DNA from: Chryseobacterium oranimense
GTDB taxonomy: Bacteria; Bacteroidota; Bacteroidia; Flavobacteriales; Weeksellaceae
Length of the DNA: 64,000 nt
Direction of reading: 5' to 3'
NCBI RefSeq assembly: GCF_900129755.1
Contig: NZ_FQWT01000001.1
Coordinates: 310,001 to 374,000 of the forward strand
The notes under the pieces were generated by a model, which worked only from the letters and a program-made list of their open reading frames with translations, was not told the origin of the DNA and made no database searches. Positions within the stretch are counted from its first letter, which is position 1; the number at the start of each line of letters is the position of its first letter. The position numbers were made by a program, and so were the translations under genes. This document shows positions 50,409 through 58,279 of this stretch, in pieces.

Positions 50409-50475
50409 TTTTCAAAATTACTCCAAATTTTATTTTTACGGAATAGTATTTGAACTTTTGTTGAAAAGTAAAGCC

Positions 50476-51210
50476 ATGCCTGAAGGACCATCCATAATTT
50501 TAATGAAAGAAAGCCTGCAGCCGTTTGTCGGAAAACAAGTGACGGAAGCTTCAGGCAATGCCAAATTCGATAAAGATCCTCTGACCGGACAAACCCTTCA
50601 TGAAATCCGGACGTTTGGAAAGCAAACGTATCTTGTCCTGGATCAACAGGCGATCCGTATTCACCTGCTTATGTTTGGGTCTTACAGTGTTGATGAACAG
50701 ACAAAGCCCGATAAAAGCCTTCGCTTGTCTCTGATTTTTAAAACCGGCAGCTTATATTTTTACACCTGCTCCGTCAAATCGGTAGATCTTGAATTTTTAT
50801 CTTCAATAGACTGGGAAGCAGATATAATGAGCGATGCCTGGAACCCGCAAAAAGCAGAAAAGAAACTGAAATCCAAACCGCAGATGATGGTTTGTGATGC
50901 CTTAATGGACCAGGATATCTTTTCCGGAGTGGGAAATATTATCAAAAATGAAGTCCTGTTCAGAATAGGTGTCCAGCCTGAAAGCCTGATTGGAAATCTC
51001 CCACCTAAAAAACTGAAAGAACTGATTGCCGAAGCCCGCAATTACAGTTTTGACTTCCTGGAATGGAAACGGGAATTTGTTTTAAAGAAACACTGGCTGG
51101 TTCATACCAAAACAACATGTCCTAAATGTGGGCAAAAGCTAGTAAAAAAACAAACCGGTTTGGGGAAAAGACGAAGCTTTTACTGTGAAAAGGATCAGAA
51201 GCTTTATTAA
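50476..51210 (+). CDS. Fpg/Nei-family DNA glycosylase
   Basis: A 244-residue base-excision repair glycosylase/AP lyase (endonuclease VIII-like). The start is placed at MPEGPS because Pro2 and Glu3 are the catalytic residues and must follow the initiator Met; upstream in-frame codons are spurious. The H2TH region reads MDQDIFSGVGNIIKNEVLFRIGVQPE. The C-terminal zinc finger shows CPKC, then, 18 residues on, FYCEKDQ. The usual fourth zinc Cys is Asp here, so metal binding may be altered or lineage-specific. It likely removes oxidised bases. Confidence 0.92.
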   Translation: MPEGPSIILMKESLQPFVGKQVTEASGNAKFDKDPLTGQTLHEIRTFGKQTYLVLDQQAIRIHLLMFGSYSVDEQTKPDKSLRLSLIFKTGSLYFYTCSVKSVDLEFLSSIDWEADIMSDAWNPQKAEKKLKSKPQMMVCDALMDQDIFSGVGNIIKNEVLFRIGVQPESLIGNLPPKKLKELIAEARNYSFDFLEWKREFVLKKHWLVHTKTTCPKCGQKLVKKQTGLGKRRSFYCEKDQKLY

Positions 51211-51364
51211 ATAAGCTGTTATAATTTTTGTCTTCACTTATTTACAGAATCTATTTTGGCCAATGTTTTTTCCATTCGCAGAAACAACCGGAATCGCCTT
51301 ATATTTGGTTCTTTAAAGCAACTGCTTGATGCATGATTGCAATCACCACCCTAAACTTACAAAA

Positions 51365-51991
51365 ATGACAGAAAACCTATGGCTTGACAGATGGAATGAC
51401 AGGTACAGCAGTGAAGAATTCGCTTACGGAACAGAACCCAATAATTATTTAAAAGAACAGTTAGAAAAATTAAAGCCCGGTACTATCCTGTTTCCTGCAG
51501 AAGGCGAAGGGCGGAATGCTGTTTTTGCAGCAACAAAAGGATGGGAAGTTTTCGCCTTTGATATCAGCAATGAGGGTAAGAATAAAGCCTTACAGCTTGC
51601 TGCTAATCATAATATCGCGATTGATTATCAGGTTGGTGAGCTTCAGACTTTAAATTTTCAGGCTGAACAGTTTGACGTCATTGCTCTTATTTATGCACAC
51701 TTCCCTGCAGAGATCAAGTCTTCTATCCATCGGATGCTGGATCAGTATCTTCGTAAAGGAGGAGTTATTATTTTTGAGGCATTCAGCAAAAATCATCTTG
51801 ATTATATAGCCAAAAATGAGAGAGTTGGCGGCCCTAAAGACATCGGATCTTTATTTTCAATAGATGAGATTAAAGCAGACTTTCCCAATTACAGCATCAT
51901 AGAGCTGGAAGAAAAAGAAATAGAGCTCCATGAAGGTTTATTTCATAACGGAACAGGTTCTGTAATCCGCTTTGTAGGTCAAAAGCTGTAA
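51365..51991 (+). CDS. Class I SAM-dependent methyltransferase
   Basis: A 208-residue Rossmann-fold methyltransferase, started here at [14 protein letters not shown]; an in-frame ATG at 51326 would add 13 residues. Motif I reads [17 protein letters not shown], motif [10 protein letters not shown] and motif [17 protein letters not shown]. The family includes tellurite/thiopurine-resistance-like and small-molecule methyltransferases; the acceptor is unknown. Its stop lies 1 bp from the stop of the convergent LytTR gene. Confidence 0.88.
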   Translation: MTENLWLDRWNDRYSSEEFAYGTEPNNYLKEQLEKLKPGTILFPAEGEGRNAVFAATKGWEVFAFDISNEGKNKALQLAANHNIAIDYQVGELQTLNFQAEQFDVIALIYAHFPAEIKSSIHRMLDQYLRKGGVIIFEAFSKNHLDYIAKNERVGGPKDIGSLFSIDEIKADFPNYSIIELEEKEIELHEGLFHNGTGSVIRFVGQKL

Positions 51992-51992
51992 T

Positions 51993-52718
51993 CTATCCTT
52001 CCGAATTCAGAGTTCCGCCGGCATAATTTGTAAAAAAATCGGATCTGTAAACTTCACCTATAGGAATTTCGAATTCATCGATATAAATATTATGATTGTC
52101 AAATGAATCAATAAAATCGAGATTAACCACATACGATTTACTTACCCGGAGAAAGGTATTCCAGGAAATTTTCTGGTGGATGGTTTTGAGATTCATGGCT
52201 GTGATAAGTTTTTGCTGCCGGGTATGGATAACGACATAGTCTTTCAGGCCTTCTATAAATTTAATGTCTGAAAAACTGATTTTATAGAATCTCCGGTCCG
52301 CTTTGATGAATAAAAAATCTGCCGTATTGGACTCTACCGTATTTTTCACTGTATCCTTAGACAAAAGTTCCGTGTAGAGAATAGCTTTTTCTATGGCTTT
52401 TTCAAGTCTTTTGGCATCTATCGGCTTCAACAGGTAATCTACAGCTTCCAGTTCATAGCTTTTTAAGGCATATTGGGAATAGGCCGTGGTAAAAATAATC
52501 AGTGATTTTTTGGGCAGCATTTCGGCAAATTCCAATCCGGTTACCATCGGCATCTCGATATCCAGAAAAATAAGATCTACCTCATTGGTTTTCAGAAAAT
52601 CCAGTGCTGAAGGAGCATTGGAAAATTCGCCCAGGATTTCGACCTTTGAGGTTTCATTGATCAGTGAACGCATTTCTGCTCTTGCAAGCGGCTCATCATC
52701 TACTATAATACAGTTCAT
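51993..52718 (-). CDS. LytTR-family response regulator
   Basis: A 241-residue response regulator. The receiver (1-120) has Asp7/Asp8, phospho-acceptor Asp53 in LIFLDIEMPMV and the conserved Lys in DYLLKPID. The LytTR DNA-binding domain (about 140-238) reads FLFIKADRRFYKISFSDIKFIEGLKDYV through TFLRVSKSYVVNLDFID. The start overlaps the kinase stop by 4 bp. LytTR proteins bind pairs of 9-bp direct repeats about 12 bp apart; such pairs are present at 53854-53931 just upstream of the operon. Confidence 0.95.
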   Translation of the reverse strand: MNCIIVDDEPLARAEMRSLINETSKVEILGEFSNAPSALDFLKTNEVDLIFLDIEMPMVTGLEFAEMLPKKSLIIFTTAYSQYALKSYELEAVDYLLKPIDAKRLEKAIEKAILYTELLSKDTVKNTVESNTADFLFIKADRRFYKISFSDIKFIEGLKDYVVIHTRQQKLITAMNLKTIHQKISWNTFLRVSKSYVVNLDFIDSFDNHNIYIDEFEIPIGEVYRSDFFTNYAGGTLNSEG

Positions 52719-53791
52719 ACAGGAATTTTTAAATTAACGGTATATTCTTTTTCTCCGGAGGTAATTTCAAGGCTGAAAGTATGTCCATAGAGAAGCTCGA
52801 GTCTTCTTTTAATATTGGCAAGTCCCAGTCCGCTGTAGTTGGCGTTGGAAACGGTCAGACTCGGATTCATTGAATTGGTACAGGTGAAATAAAGGATTTT
52901 ATTTTCGACACTTATATTTATTTTCACATAGCACATCTTGCTGCTGATATCAAGACTGTGTTTTACTGCGTTTTCAACAAAAGTGGTAAATAAATTCGGC
53001 GGGATAAAAGTACTTTTTATCGTTCTGTTTTCTGTTTCTGCATTAATGGTGAACGAGAAATTTTCTCTTCGTATTTTTTCAAGGTTCAGGAAATTGGATA
53101 AAAAATCAATCTCTGAAATAAGCAGAGTTTTCTCTTCTCCGTTTTCATACAGCTGATATCTCAAAAATTCTGAAAGCTTAACGATAACTGCTGATGCTTT
53201 TTCAGGATCTGTTCTTGTAAGCGCCTTCACATTGTTCAGCATATTGAAAAGAAAATGCGGATTGATCTGGTTACGGAGCTCATTCAGCTCCATTTGTAAG
53301 GTAAGATTATTGAGTTCCGTTAGTCTTTTGGTATCGGTGATCCATTTTTGCAGGAGTTTTACGGTAGTTGTTGTCATAATAATCGGGATGCACATCAATA
53401 TACCTTCATACAGATTTGCTTTTTCACTCTCCTTTTTAATATTTTCTACCCTGAAGTCCCCGAAGAAAAATTTAAAGCCATAGCTTATCATGTTCAGTCC
53501 GGCAACTCCCATTATTAACAGCAGAATGAGATAGGTAATATATCTTGTTTTAAAGAAAAACTTTGGCACCAGGACATATATATTGATGTATACCATGGTA
53601 ATCAGGACAACATATACAAAAAGCAAAACATAATACTGATAAAGCCCGGAATACCAATGCCAGAACCTCGCACTGTACATCAGAAAGAAGAAGAAAATCA
53701 GGAATAACAGATGCCTGCGGACTTTGAACCGGTCTTCAACCAGAAAATCCATGACAAGTGTCTCCTTAAATTTTAATGACCCGTATTTCAT
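52715..53791 (-). CDS. LytS-type sensor histidine kinase
   Basis: A 358-residue inner-membrane kinase. Four transmembrane helices are predicted in about 27-145. The His_kinase domain has the phospho-acceptor His179 in ELRNQINPHFLFNMLNNVKAL, and a HATPase domain with FVENAVKHSL and GLGLANIKRRL. It pairs with the overlapping LytTR gene. No extracellular sensor domain is evident, so it senses within or near the membrane. Divergent repeats at 53854-53931 suggest self-regulation. Confidence 0.94.
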   Translation of the reverse strand: MKYGSLKFKETLVMDFLVEDRFKVRRHLLFLIFFFFLMYSARFWHWYSGLYQYYVLLFVYVVLITMVYINIYVLVPKFFFKTRYITYLILLLIMGVAGLNMISYGFKFFFGDFRVENIKKESEKANLYEGILMCIPIIMTTTTVKLLQKWITDTKRLTELNNLTLQMELNELRNQINPHFLFNMLNNVKALTRTDPEKASAVIVKLSEFLRYQLYENGEEKTLLISEIDFLSNFLNLEKIRRENFSFTINAETENRTIKSTFIPPNLFTTFVENAVKHSLDISSKMCYVKINISVENKILYFTCTNSMNPSLTVSNANYSGLGLANIKRRLELLYGHTFSLEITSGEKEYTVNLKIPV

Positions 53792-53853
53792 AATATTCCG
53801 TAAGTCTTAATCAGAAACAAAAATAGAGAATAACGCAGGAAATCTTTATAATA

Positions 53854-53931
53854 TTATACCAACCCTGTCATTTTTTATACCAATTTTAACGGATGGGATT
53901 TCGTATAAAATAAAAGCGGTTTCGTATAAAA
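53854..53931. promoter_or_regulatory. Two pairs of direct repeats, probable LytTR binding sites
   Basis: TTATACCAA occurs at 53854-53862 and 53875-53883, exactly 21 bp apart. TTTCGTATAAAA occurs at 53899-53910 and 53920-53931, also 21 bp apart. GTATAA in the second pair is the reverse complement of TTATAC in the first, so the two pairs face opposite ways and could serve the two divergent promoters. Known LytTR sites are 9-bp direct repeats with a period of about 21 to 22 bp, and a LytTR gene is the immediate neighbour. Confidence 0.7.
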
Positions 53932-53977
53932 AAAATTTCATACAATGGTATTATTTCTTTCTTTGCCCTGAATTTTA

Positions 53978-54412
53978 ATGCTTATGGAATTAGCCGTTTT
54001 TCAGGAACTTACAAAAGAAATAACTTCAGAATGTTTTTATATGACAGAATCCCAGCAAGAAGAAAAGGTGATACAGATGATTGATCTGCACCATTTTGTG
54101 GAGTGTTATCAGTCACCGATCAGTATTTTAAATTATATTCAGCACCCTATTAACATTGTGGAAGAAAATGGTGTTAAAAAAGGGATTTTATTCTATAACC
54201 TTAGCCACCACACTCCCTACGACTGGAATGTTTTTGAAGAATTTAAAAGACAGAAACAGCTTAAAGAAGTCTGGTTTGTTTTTGTGGAAGAAAACATGGT
54301 TAGCAATACGTTCCGTCATAAAGACTTTATTACCGAGAACAGTATCGAGATATTTTATGACAGGATATTTCTGTTTAATTTCTTCCAATCCACTATCCAT
54401 ATTTTAAAGTAG
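53978..54412 (+). CDS. Unknown protein, candidate LytTR target
   Basis: A 144-residue cytoplasmic-looking protein without signal peptide or membrane helix. It is rich in acidic residues and aromatic residues (QMIDLHHFVECYQSPISILNY; LSHHTPYDWNVFEEFKRQ). No family is recognised. An internal start at MELAVF (residue 3) is possible. The promoter region carries the LytTR-type repeats, so it may be the effector regulated by the LytS/LytTR pair. It is convergent with the SMR gene. Confidence 0.75.
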   Translation: MLMELAVFQELTKEITSECFYMTESQQEEKVIQMIDLHHFVECYQSPISILNYIQHPINIVEENGVKKGILFYNLSHHTPYDWNVFEEFKRQKQLKEVWFVFVEENMVSNTFRHKDFITENSIEIFYDRIFLFNFFQSTIHILK

Positions 54413-54461
54413 ATATAAAACATAAAAAATTGGAGCTGTTTTGATCTTTTTAACTAAAAAA

Positions 54462-54797
54462 TCAATGCGTTCCCATTTTCGAAAACACATTAATAACAAT
54501 TACCCCAATAACGATCAAAAGAATTCCTATGATGGCCGGAAGATCCGGAACCTGCTTAAAAGCAACGATTCCAATCATCGTTATGAAAACAATACCTACC
54601 CCGGACCATATGGCGTATGTTATTCCTACAGGAATATGGCGAAGGGTAAGGCTCAGAAAATAAAAGGCGGAAGCATATCCTATCACGGTAACCACAGATG
54701 GCCAAAGCTTTGAAAATTCTTCAGATTTCTTAAGAAAAGTGGTTGCTATGATCTCGAATATAATTGCTAAGGCAAGAAATATATAACTGCGTCCCAT
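54462..54797 (-). CDS. Small multidrug resistance (SMR) efflux protein
   Basis: A 111-residue membrane protein with four transmembrane helices. The conserved membrane Glu is in helix 1 (LALAIIFEIIATTFLKKSEEF), as in EmrE, and the YAIWSGVG motif in helix 3 and LPAIIGILLIVIGVIVIN in helix 4 are diagnostic. It exports cationic compounds or guanidinium against H+. It is a single gene; the natural substrate is not determined. Confidence 0.93.
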   Translation of the reverse strand: MGRSYIFLALAIIFEIIATTFLKKSEEFSKLWPSVVTVIGYASAFYFLSLTLRHIPVGITYAIWSGVGIVFITMIGIVAFKQVPDLPAIIGILLIVIGVIVINVFSKMGTH

Positions 54798-55448
54798 AAA
54801 GCGTATTTTCTACAAAAATAATGAAAGCCATTTTTTCCTTATAAAAACTGACTGCCAAATCGGTAGCGTTTTCTATTTTTCATTGGGATTTAATCATTAA
54901 ATTCTTATAGTATCCGGATTCCTACCTGAGTATATGAATATGAAATATAAATCCTGCAAAATGAACCTCTTAATATCCCCCATAGGTGAAAATATTCAAA
55001 GTAGTTGTCATCAATCATTTATAAAAGAAAAAAATTGCATCGTTAAAAAATGTGTGACAATATATGTTTCAAGTATGTCAGTATTTCTATATGATGTGAC
55101 AAAATTCTCAAATTCGTGTCACCAATCCGTTCGGGGTTGAAAAATTTCAGGATAAAATCAGGCTTCGAAAAATAAGTTTTCTTAACATAATAATTCTTTC
55201 ATTTCCCAAAATCTGACGTTCAGTTACCAAGTTGAAAGCAGATACTATGCATTGCATTTTTGATTTTTTGTTTTATCAAGTCCAATATAGAAGTATTGAA
55301 ACAGTTATCAACTTTTTAAAATTTTACAGATAAGACAATAAAGATATCAATAATTTCATAAAAACACATTAATTATTTATAAACAAAAGGGTCGTAAAAA
55401 TTAACAAATTAAGAACATAACACACTGATATACATCATAATTATTTGC
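54798..55448. other. Non-coding stretch between SMR and the 27-aa gene
   Basis: AT-rich with no convincing gene; a weak 68-codon reading at 54934-55140 has no coding character. GTGACA at 55054-55059 and 55096-55101 and the inverted TGTCAC at 55117-55122 form a loose repeat set that could bind a regulator. The promoter of the next small gene starts at 55449. Confidence 0.55.
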
Positions 55449-55479
55449 TTTGGCACGTGATTTGAAAATAGTAATATTG
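55449..55479 (+). promoter_or_regulatory. Bacteroidota-type promoter of the 27-aa gene
   Basis: TTTG (55449-55452), exactly 19 bp, then TAATATTG (55472-55479). This fits TTTG-N19-TAnnTTTG with one mismatch in the -7 box. Transcription would start near 55486, 43 nt before the ATG. Confidence 0.65.
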
Positions 55480-55528
55480 CAATTAGAAAATTGATAAAAT
55501 AAAGTCAAATAATTAAATAAAACAAAAA

Positions 55529-55612
55529 ATGGTAACTTACATCGGTATCGCAACATGTGTAGTAGTATTCGCTTCTTATTTTGCAACAGTAAAAAGAGAA
55601 CAAAGAAACTAG
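55529..55612 (+). CDS. 27-residue membrane micro-protein
   Basis: ATG to TAG encodes 27 residues: MVTYIGIATCVVVFASYFA followed by the basic tail TVKREQRN. It is a single hydrophobic helix with a positively charged end, the usual pattern for a membrane micro-protein (N-out/C-in by the positive-inside rule). It has its own promoter (55449-55479) and the transcript would end at the terminator at 55776-55801, about 310 nt in all. The polar-to-helix TC motif recalls the transmembrane ends of the proteins at 57677 and 58032. Function unknown. It may accompany a respiratory or transport complex, or the transcript may act as an sRNA. Confidence 0.6.
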   Translation: MVTYIGIATCVVVFASYFATVKREQRN

Positions 55613-55775
55613 TTCTATTTAAAGGAAAGCTTATAGAACATCTATATTAATTGTATTGTTTATGTTTTTAATCTGAAAATGTCAGATGACGCTCTTTTAC
55701 TCATTAGAGTAAAAGGGCCGGAAAACATAACTTTTTATCTGAATTTCATAGCAAATTTTATATATCCCAATAGTC

Positions 55776-55801
55776 AAGCCGAACCATAGTTCGGCTTTTC
55801 T
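55776..55801 (+). terminator. Intrinsic terminator of the 27-aa gene transcript
   Basis: AGCCGAAC and GTTCGGCT form an 8-bp stem with a CATA loop, followed by TTTTC on the + strand. Upstream in the same 3' region CTTTTACTC (55694-55702) and GAGTAAAAG (55707-55715) form a second, T-run-free hairpin. Confidence 0.75.
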
Positions 55802-55827
55802 TGTTGATTAACGGTAATTTAAAGGTT

Positions 55828-55879
55828 TTGGCTAAAGCCAGATGAGGATTTGTTTTTTATAAACGGGCTAAAGCCCGTT
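55828..55879. repeat. Paired GGCTAAAGCC palindromes, probable dispersed repeat
   Basis: GGCTAAAGCC (55830-55839) and AACGGGCTAAAGCCCGTT (55862-55879) are two palindromes sharing the core GGCTAAAGCC/GGGCTAAAGCCC, 32 bp apart in the gap before the AAA+ gene. The form matches an intergenic repeat seen often in flavobacterial genomes (from memory, not tested). Confidence 0.6.
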
Positions 55880-55980
55880 CCTATCGAATATTATTTGATA
55901 TAGTCTATTGGTTTATCCGGAACTTCAATCAATAAAGCCTTATCTTTGTTCGGATAAGAATCACTTTTTAGTTTTTTAAC

Positions 55981-56700
55981 ATGAATCTGTATAATCTCAT
56001 CATTCAGGACAAGGAGGAAGTAAGCCTTAACGATGTATTTCTCGACAGCCATAACAGAGACCAGCTGGTACAACTTATCAAAGAGCATACTTATGTGAAG
56101 GAGCTGCAGGAATATGGGCTTCCGGTCAATAATAAGATCCTTTTGCAGGGAAATTCCGGATGTGGAAAAACCATGACCGCCAAAGCTGTAGCGAATGCGC
56201 TAGGTAAAAATATCCTGATCCTTAATCTCAGTAATATTGTGTCTTCGCGTATCGGAGAGACTTCACAAAATATCAAAATGATCTTCGACAAAGCTGCAAG
56301 GGAAAGATCTGTTCTTTTCCTGGACGAACTGGACCAGATCGGGAAAGCGAGAGGCAGCGACGACAAGGACGTGGGCGAAATGAGAAGACTTGTGAATACC
56401 CTGATCCAGCTTATTGATTATTATCCCGAGAACGCTCTTCTGATGTGTGCCACCAATCATGCAGAGATTATCGATACTGCCCTGCTGAGACGTTTTCAGT
56501 TAAAGATCAGCTACGAACTGCCCTCAAGGGAGTTTTTAGATACTTATTATGACAGTCTTGTTTCCGGCTTTCCGGAAGAACTGCAAAAAGTAGAAAGAAA
56601 ATACAACATTTCTTTTGCTGAAGCGAAAGATCACACTTTAACCTCAATAAAATCTGCTTTAATCAAAAAACTGGAAGCCGAGAAAATCATACAGCCATGA
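55981..56700 (+). CDS. AAA+ ATPase of small single-domain type
   Basis: A 239-residue AAA+ protein. Walker A is GNSGCGKT (57-64), Walker B is VLFLDELD (111-118), sensor-1 Asn is in CATNHAEI, and RRFQLKISYEL carries the sensor/arginine-finger region. The C-terminal helical lid (about 175-239) is present but no other domain, so it is a minimal AAA+ unit of the CDC48/FtsH-core type without protease or substrate domain. It overlaps the YggS gene by 4 bp (ATGA). Substrate and partner unknown. Confidence 0.87.
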   Translation: MNLYNLIIQDKEEVSLNDVFLDSHNRDQLVQLIKEHTYVKELQEYGLPVNNKILLQGNSGCGKTMTAKAVANALGKNILILNLSNIVSSRIGETSQNIKMIFDKAARERSVLFLDELDQIGKARGSDDKDVGEMRRLVNTLIQLIDYYPENALLMCATNHAEIIDTALLRRFQLKISYELPSREFLDTYYDSLVSGFPEELQKVERKYNISFAEAKDHTLTSIKSALIKKLEAEKIIQP

Positions 56701-57428
56701 AAGAAGATATCCTCCACAATCTTGAAATCATAAATGACAGAATCAGGAAAGCATGCGAAAAAGCAGGAAGGAGCCGGGATGAAGTAAGATTACTGCTGGC
56801 TACAAAAACGGTTTCCGCAGAACGCATTAAAACTGCCTTAGAAAACGGGTATACCCTGATTGCAGAAAATAAAGTTCAGGAACTAAAAGAAAAATATGAA
56901 GGACTGAAAGATACACCTCATGAAAATCATTTCATCGGGCATCTCCAGACCAATAAGATCAAAGATATTCTAAAGTATGACGTGGTTTGTGTACAGTCTC
57001 TGGACCGTCCGGATCTTGCAGAAAAACTCCACCAGCGGCTTTTATCCGAAGGAAAAACAATAGACGTCCTGATCCAGGTGAATACTTCCGGTGAGGAAAG
57101 TAAATTTGGCGTACATCCTGAAGAAGCTGTTGAACTGACCAGAAAAGTTGCTGAATTCACGACATTAAAGATCAAAGGATTAATGACGATCGGTCTTTTC
57201 AGTGCAGAAACGGAAAAGGTAAGAAAATGCTTTAAGATCCTTAAAGATTTACAGCAGGAGATCATCAGCCAGAATATTCCCAACGTAGAAATGAAGGAGC
57301 TTTCCATGGGAATGAGCGGTGACCTGGAAACAGCCATTGAAGAAGGCGCTACAATTGTGAGAGTGGGAACTGCAGTATTTGTTGCTAGAGTATATCCGGA
57401 TTCTTATTACTGGAATGAAAAAGTTTAG
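56697..57428 (+). CDS. PLP-homeostasis protein, YggS family
   Basis: A 243-residue single-domain PLP-binding TIM-barrel protein of the YggS/PROSC family. The PLP lysine is Lys37 in LLLATKTV. ENKVQELKEKYE, HFIGHLQTNK, VQVNTSGEESKFG, LMTIG and SMGMSGDLETAIEEGAT are the expected family motifs. It controls pyridoxal phosphate levels and has no known enzymatic activity. It is coupled to the AAA+ gene by the ATGA overlap. After the stop is a GAGTATGAG-type low-complexity run (57430-57466). Confidence 0.94.
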   Translation: MKEDILHNLEIINDRIRKACEKAGRSRDEVRLLLATKTVSAERIKTALENGYTLIAENKVQELKEKYEGLKDTPHENHFIGHLQTNKIKDILKYDVVCVQSLDRPDLAEKLHQRLLSEGKTIDVLIQVNTSGEESKFGVHPEEAVELTRKVAEFTTLKIKGLMTIGLFSAETEKVRKCFKILKDLQQEIISQNIPNVEMKELSMGMSGDLETAIEEGATIVRVGTAVFVARVYPDSYYWNEKV

Positions 57429-57676
57429 GAGTATGAGAGTATAAGGGTGAGAGAGTATGAGGATGTGGGAGTTTTGAGATTGTTTAAAGTTTAAATTTTT
57501 AAATCCTGATGACTATTTGATTGATCTTTTATTTCACAAAAAAGACAATTACGATTTTAAAATCAGCTGTGCTATGGCAAAATCATAAAAAATTTTACGT
57601 TAAAAAAGTTAATCTTTTCATTTATAACTATTTAGATCAGTTTTTATTATAGATTTACGGCACACAAATACCATCT

Positions 57677-57889
57677 ATGATGAAAACAAATATTTTGCTC
57701 TCTTTCCGGAATTCTCTCGGAATATTTTGCTGTCTTTTCACTGCTGCCCTGATGCTTGCTGACTGCTCTGGAAATGGACCAAGGAATGAAAATGATATGA
57801 TAAAAGCTACTTTTTTAATAACCTGTATAACGATCGCCAGCATTTTTGCGACTTTATATATTTCAAAAAAAATTAAGCGGAAAGGTTAA
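57677..57889 (+). CDS. Small membrane/lipoprotein-like protein (70 aa)
   Basis: A 70-residue protein. The hydrophobic N-terminus (1-29) ends in LMLADC, where Cys30 looks like a lipobox Cys with a nonstandard -1 Asp. A polar stretch (SGNGPRNENDM) follows, then a transmembrane helix (about 43-62; FLITCITIASIFATLYI) and a lysine-rich tail (SKKIKRKG). The layout matches the next small protein at 58032: signal, Cys, polar spacer, helix with TC motif, basic tail. A weak -7 box TAGATTTA lies at 57651-57658. Function unknown. Confidence 0.6.
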   Translation: MMKTNILLSFRNSLGIFCCLFTAALMLADCSGNGPRNENDMIKATFLITCITIASIFATLYISKKIKRKG

Positions 57890-58031
57890 CGGTAAGTGAT
57901 AAATTGAGTAGAGTTAATTTTCACAAAAAAAGCTCATCCAATTCTATTTACTGCATATAGAATTTCTATTCCGGCAGAGTATACGGCATCTTTTTTGCTC
58001 ATAAATTATTAATAACCAAACAAATACATTT

Positions 58032-58211
58032 ATGATTAAAAAATTACTTTTGGGCTGCCTATTCATGGCAGCAGTACTGTCTTCATGTACTAAAGATCAA
58101 AATTCAACATCTTCAAAAGACAGTGAAGCATCTATTCAAATAGTTTCAATGGTAACATGTGCAACTATGGCTGTGGCACTTCTTGTAGCATACAGCTATA
58201 AAAGAAGGTAA
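58032..58211 (+). CDS. Small lipoprotein with C-terminal helix (59 aa)
   Basis: A 59-residue protein below most gene-caller cut-offs. The signal peptide has a good lipobox, LSSC with Cys19. The polar spacer (TKDQNSTSSKDSEASIQ) leads to a transmembrane helix (about 39-56) containing VTCATM and a tail YKRR. It follows the similar 70-residue gene by 142 bp and ends 18 bp before a strong terminator. It could be a lipid- and membrane-anchored micro-protein. Function unknown. Confidence 0.6.
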   Translation: MIKKLLLGCLFMAAVLSSCTKDQNSTSSKDSEASIQIVSMVTCATMAVALLVAYSYKRR

Positions 58212-58228
58212 TAGAAAATAAACTTAAA

Positions 58229-58263
58229 AAAAACACCCGTTTAGAATCTAAACGGGTGTTTTA
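58229..58263. terminator. Bidirectional intrinsic terminator
   Basis: AAACACCCGTTTAGA and TCTAAACGGGTGTTT form a stem of up to 15 bp around a tight loop, with an A run before and T run after. It lies between the small lipoprotein gene (+) and gcvP (-) and can end both transcripts. Confidence 0.88.
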
Positions 58264-58279
58264 TATTGGTTATAAATTA

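Noticed and set aside
50383-50475. Upstream extension of the Fpg/Nei glycosylase
   Set aside because: The enzyme needs Pro2-Glu3 after the initiator Met, so MPEGPS is the true start.
53936-53945. Third TTTCATACAA copy in the LytTR repeat region
   Set aside because: It is 16 bp from the preceding copy, off the 21-bp period, and differs in the core; it is more likely promoter sequence.
54934-55140. 68-codon reading between SMR and the 27-aa gene
   Set aside because: No coding character, no signal or family motif, no promoter; more likely chance.
57430-57466. GAGTATGAG-type low-complexity run as a CRISPR or regulatory array
   Set aside because: Units are short, imperfect and lack spacers; it looks like simple sequence drift.
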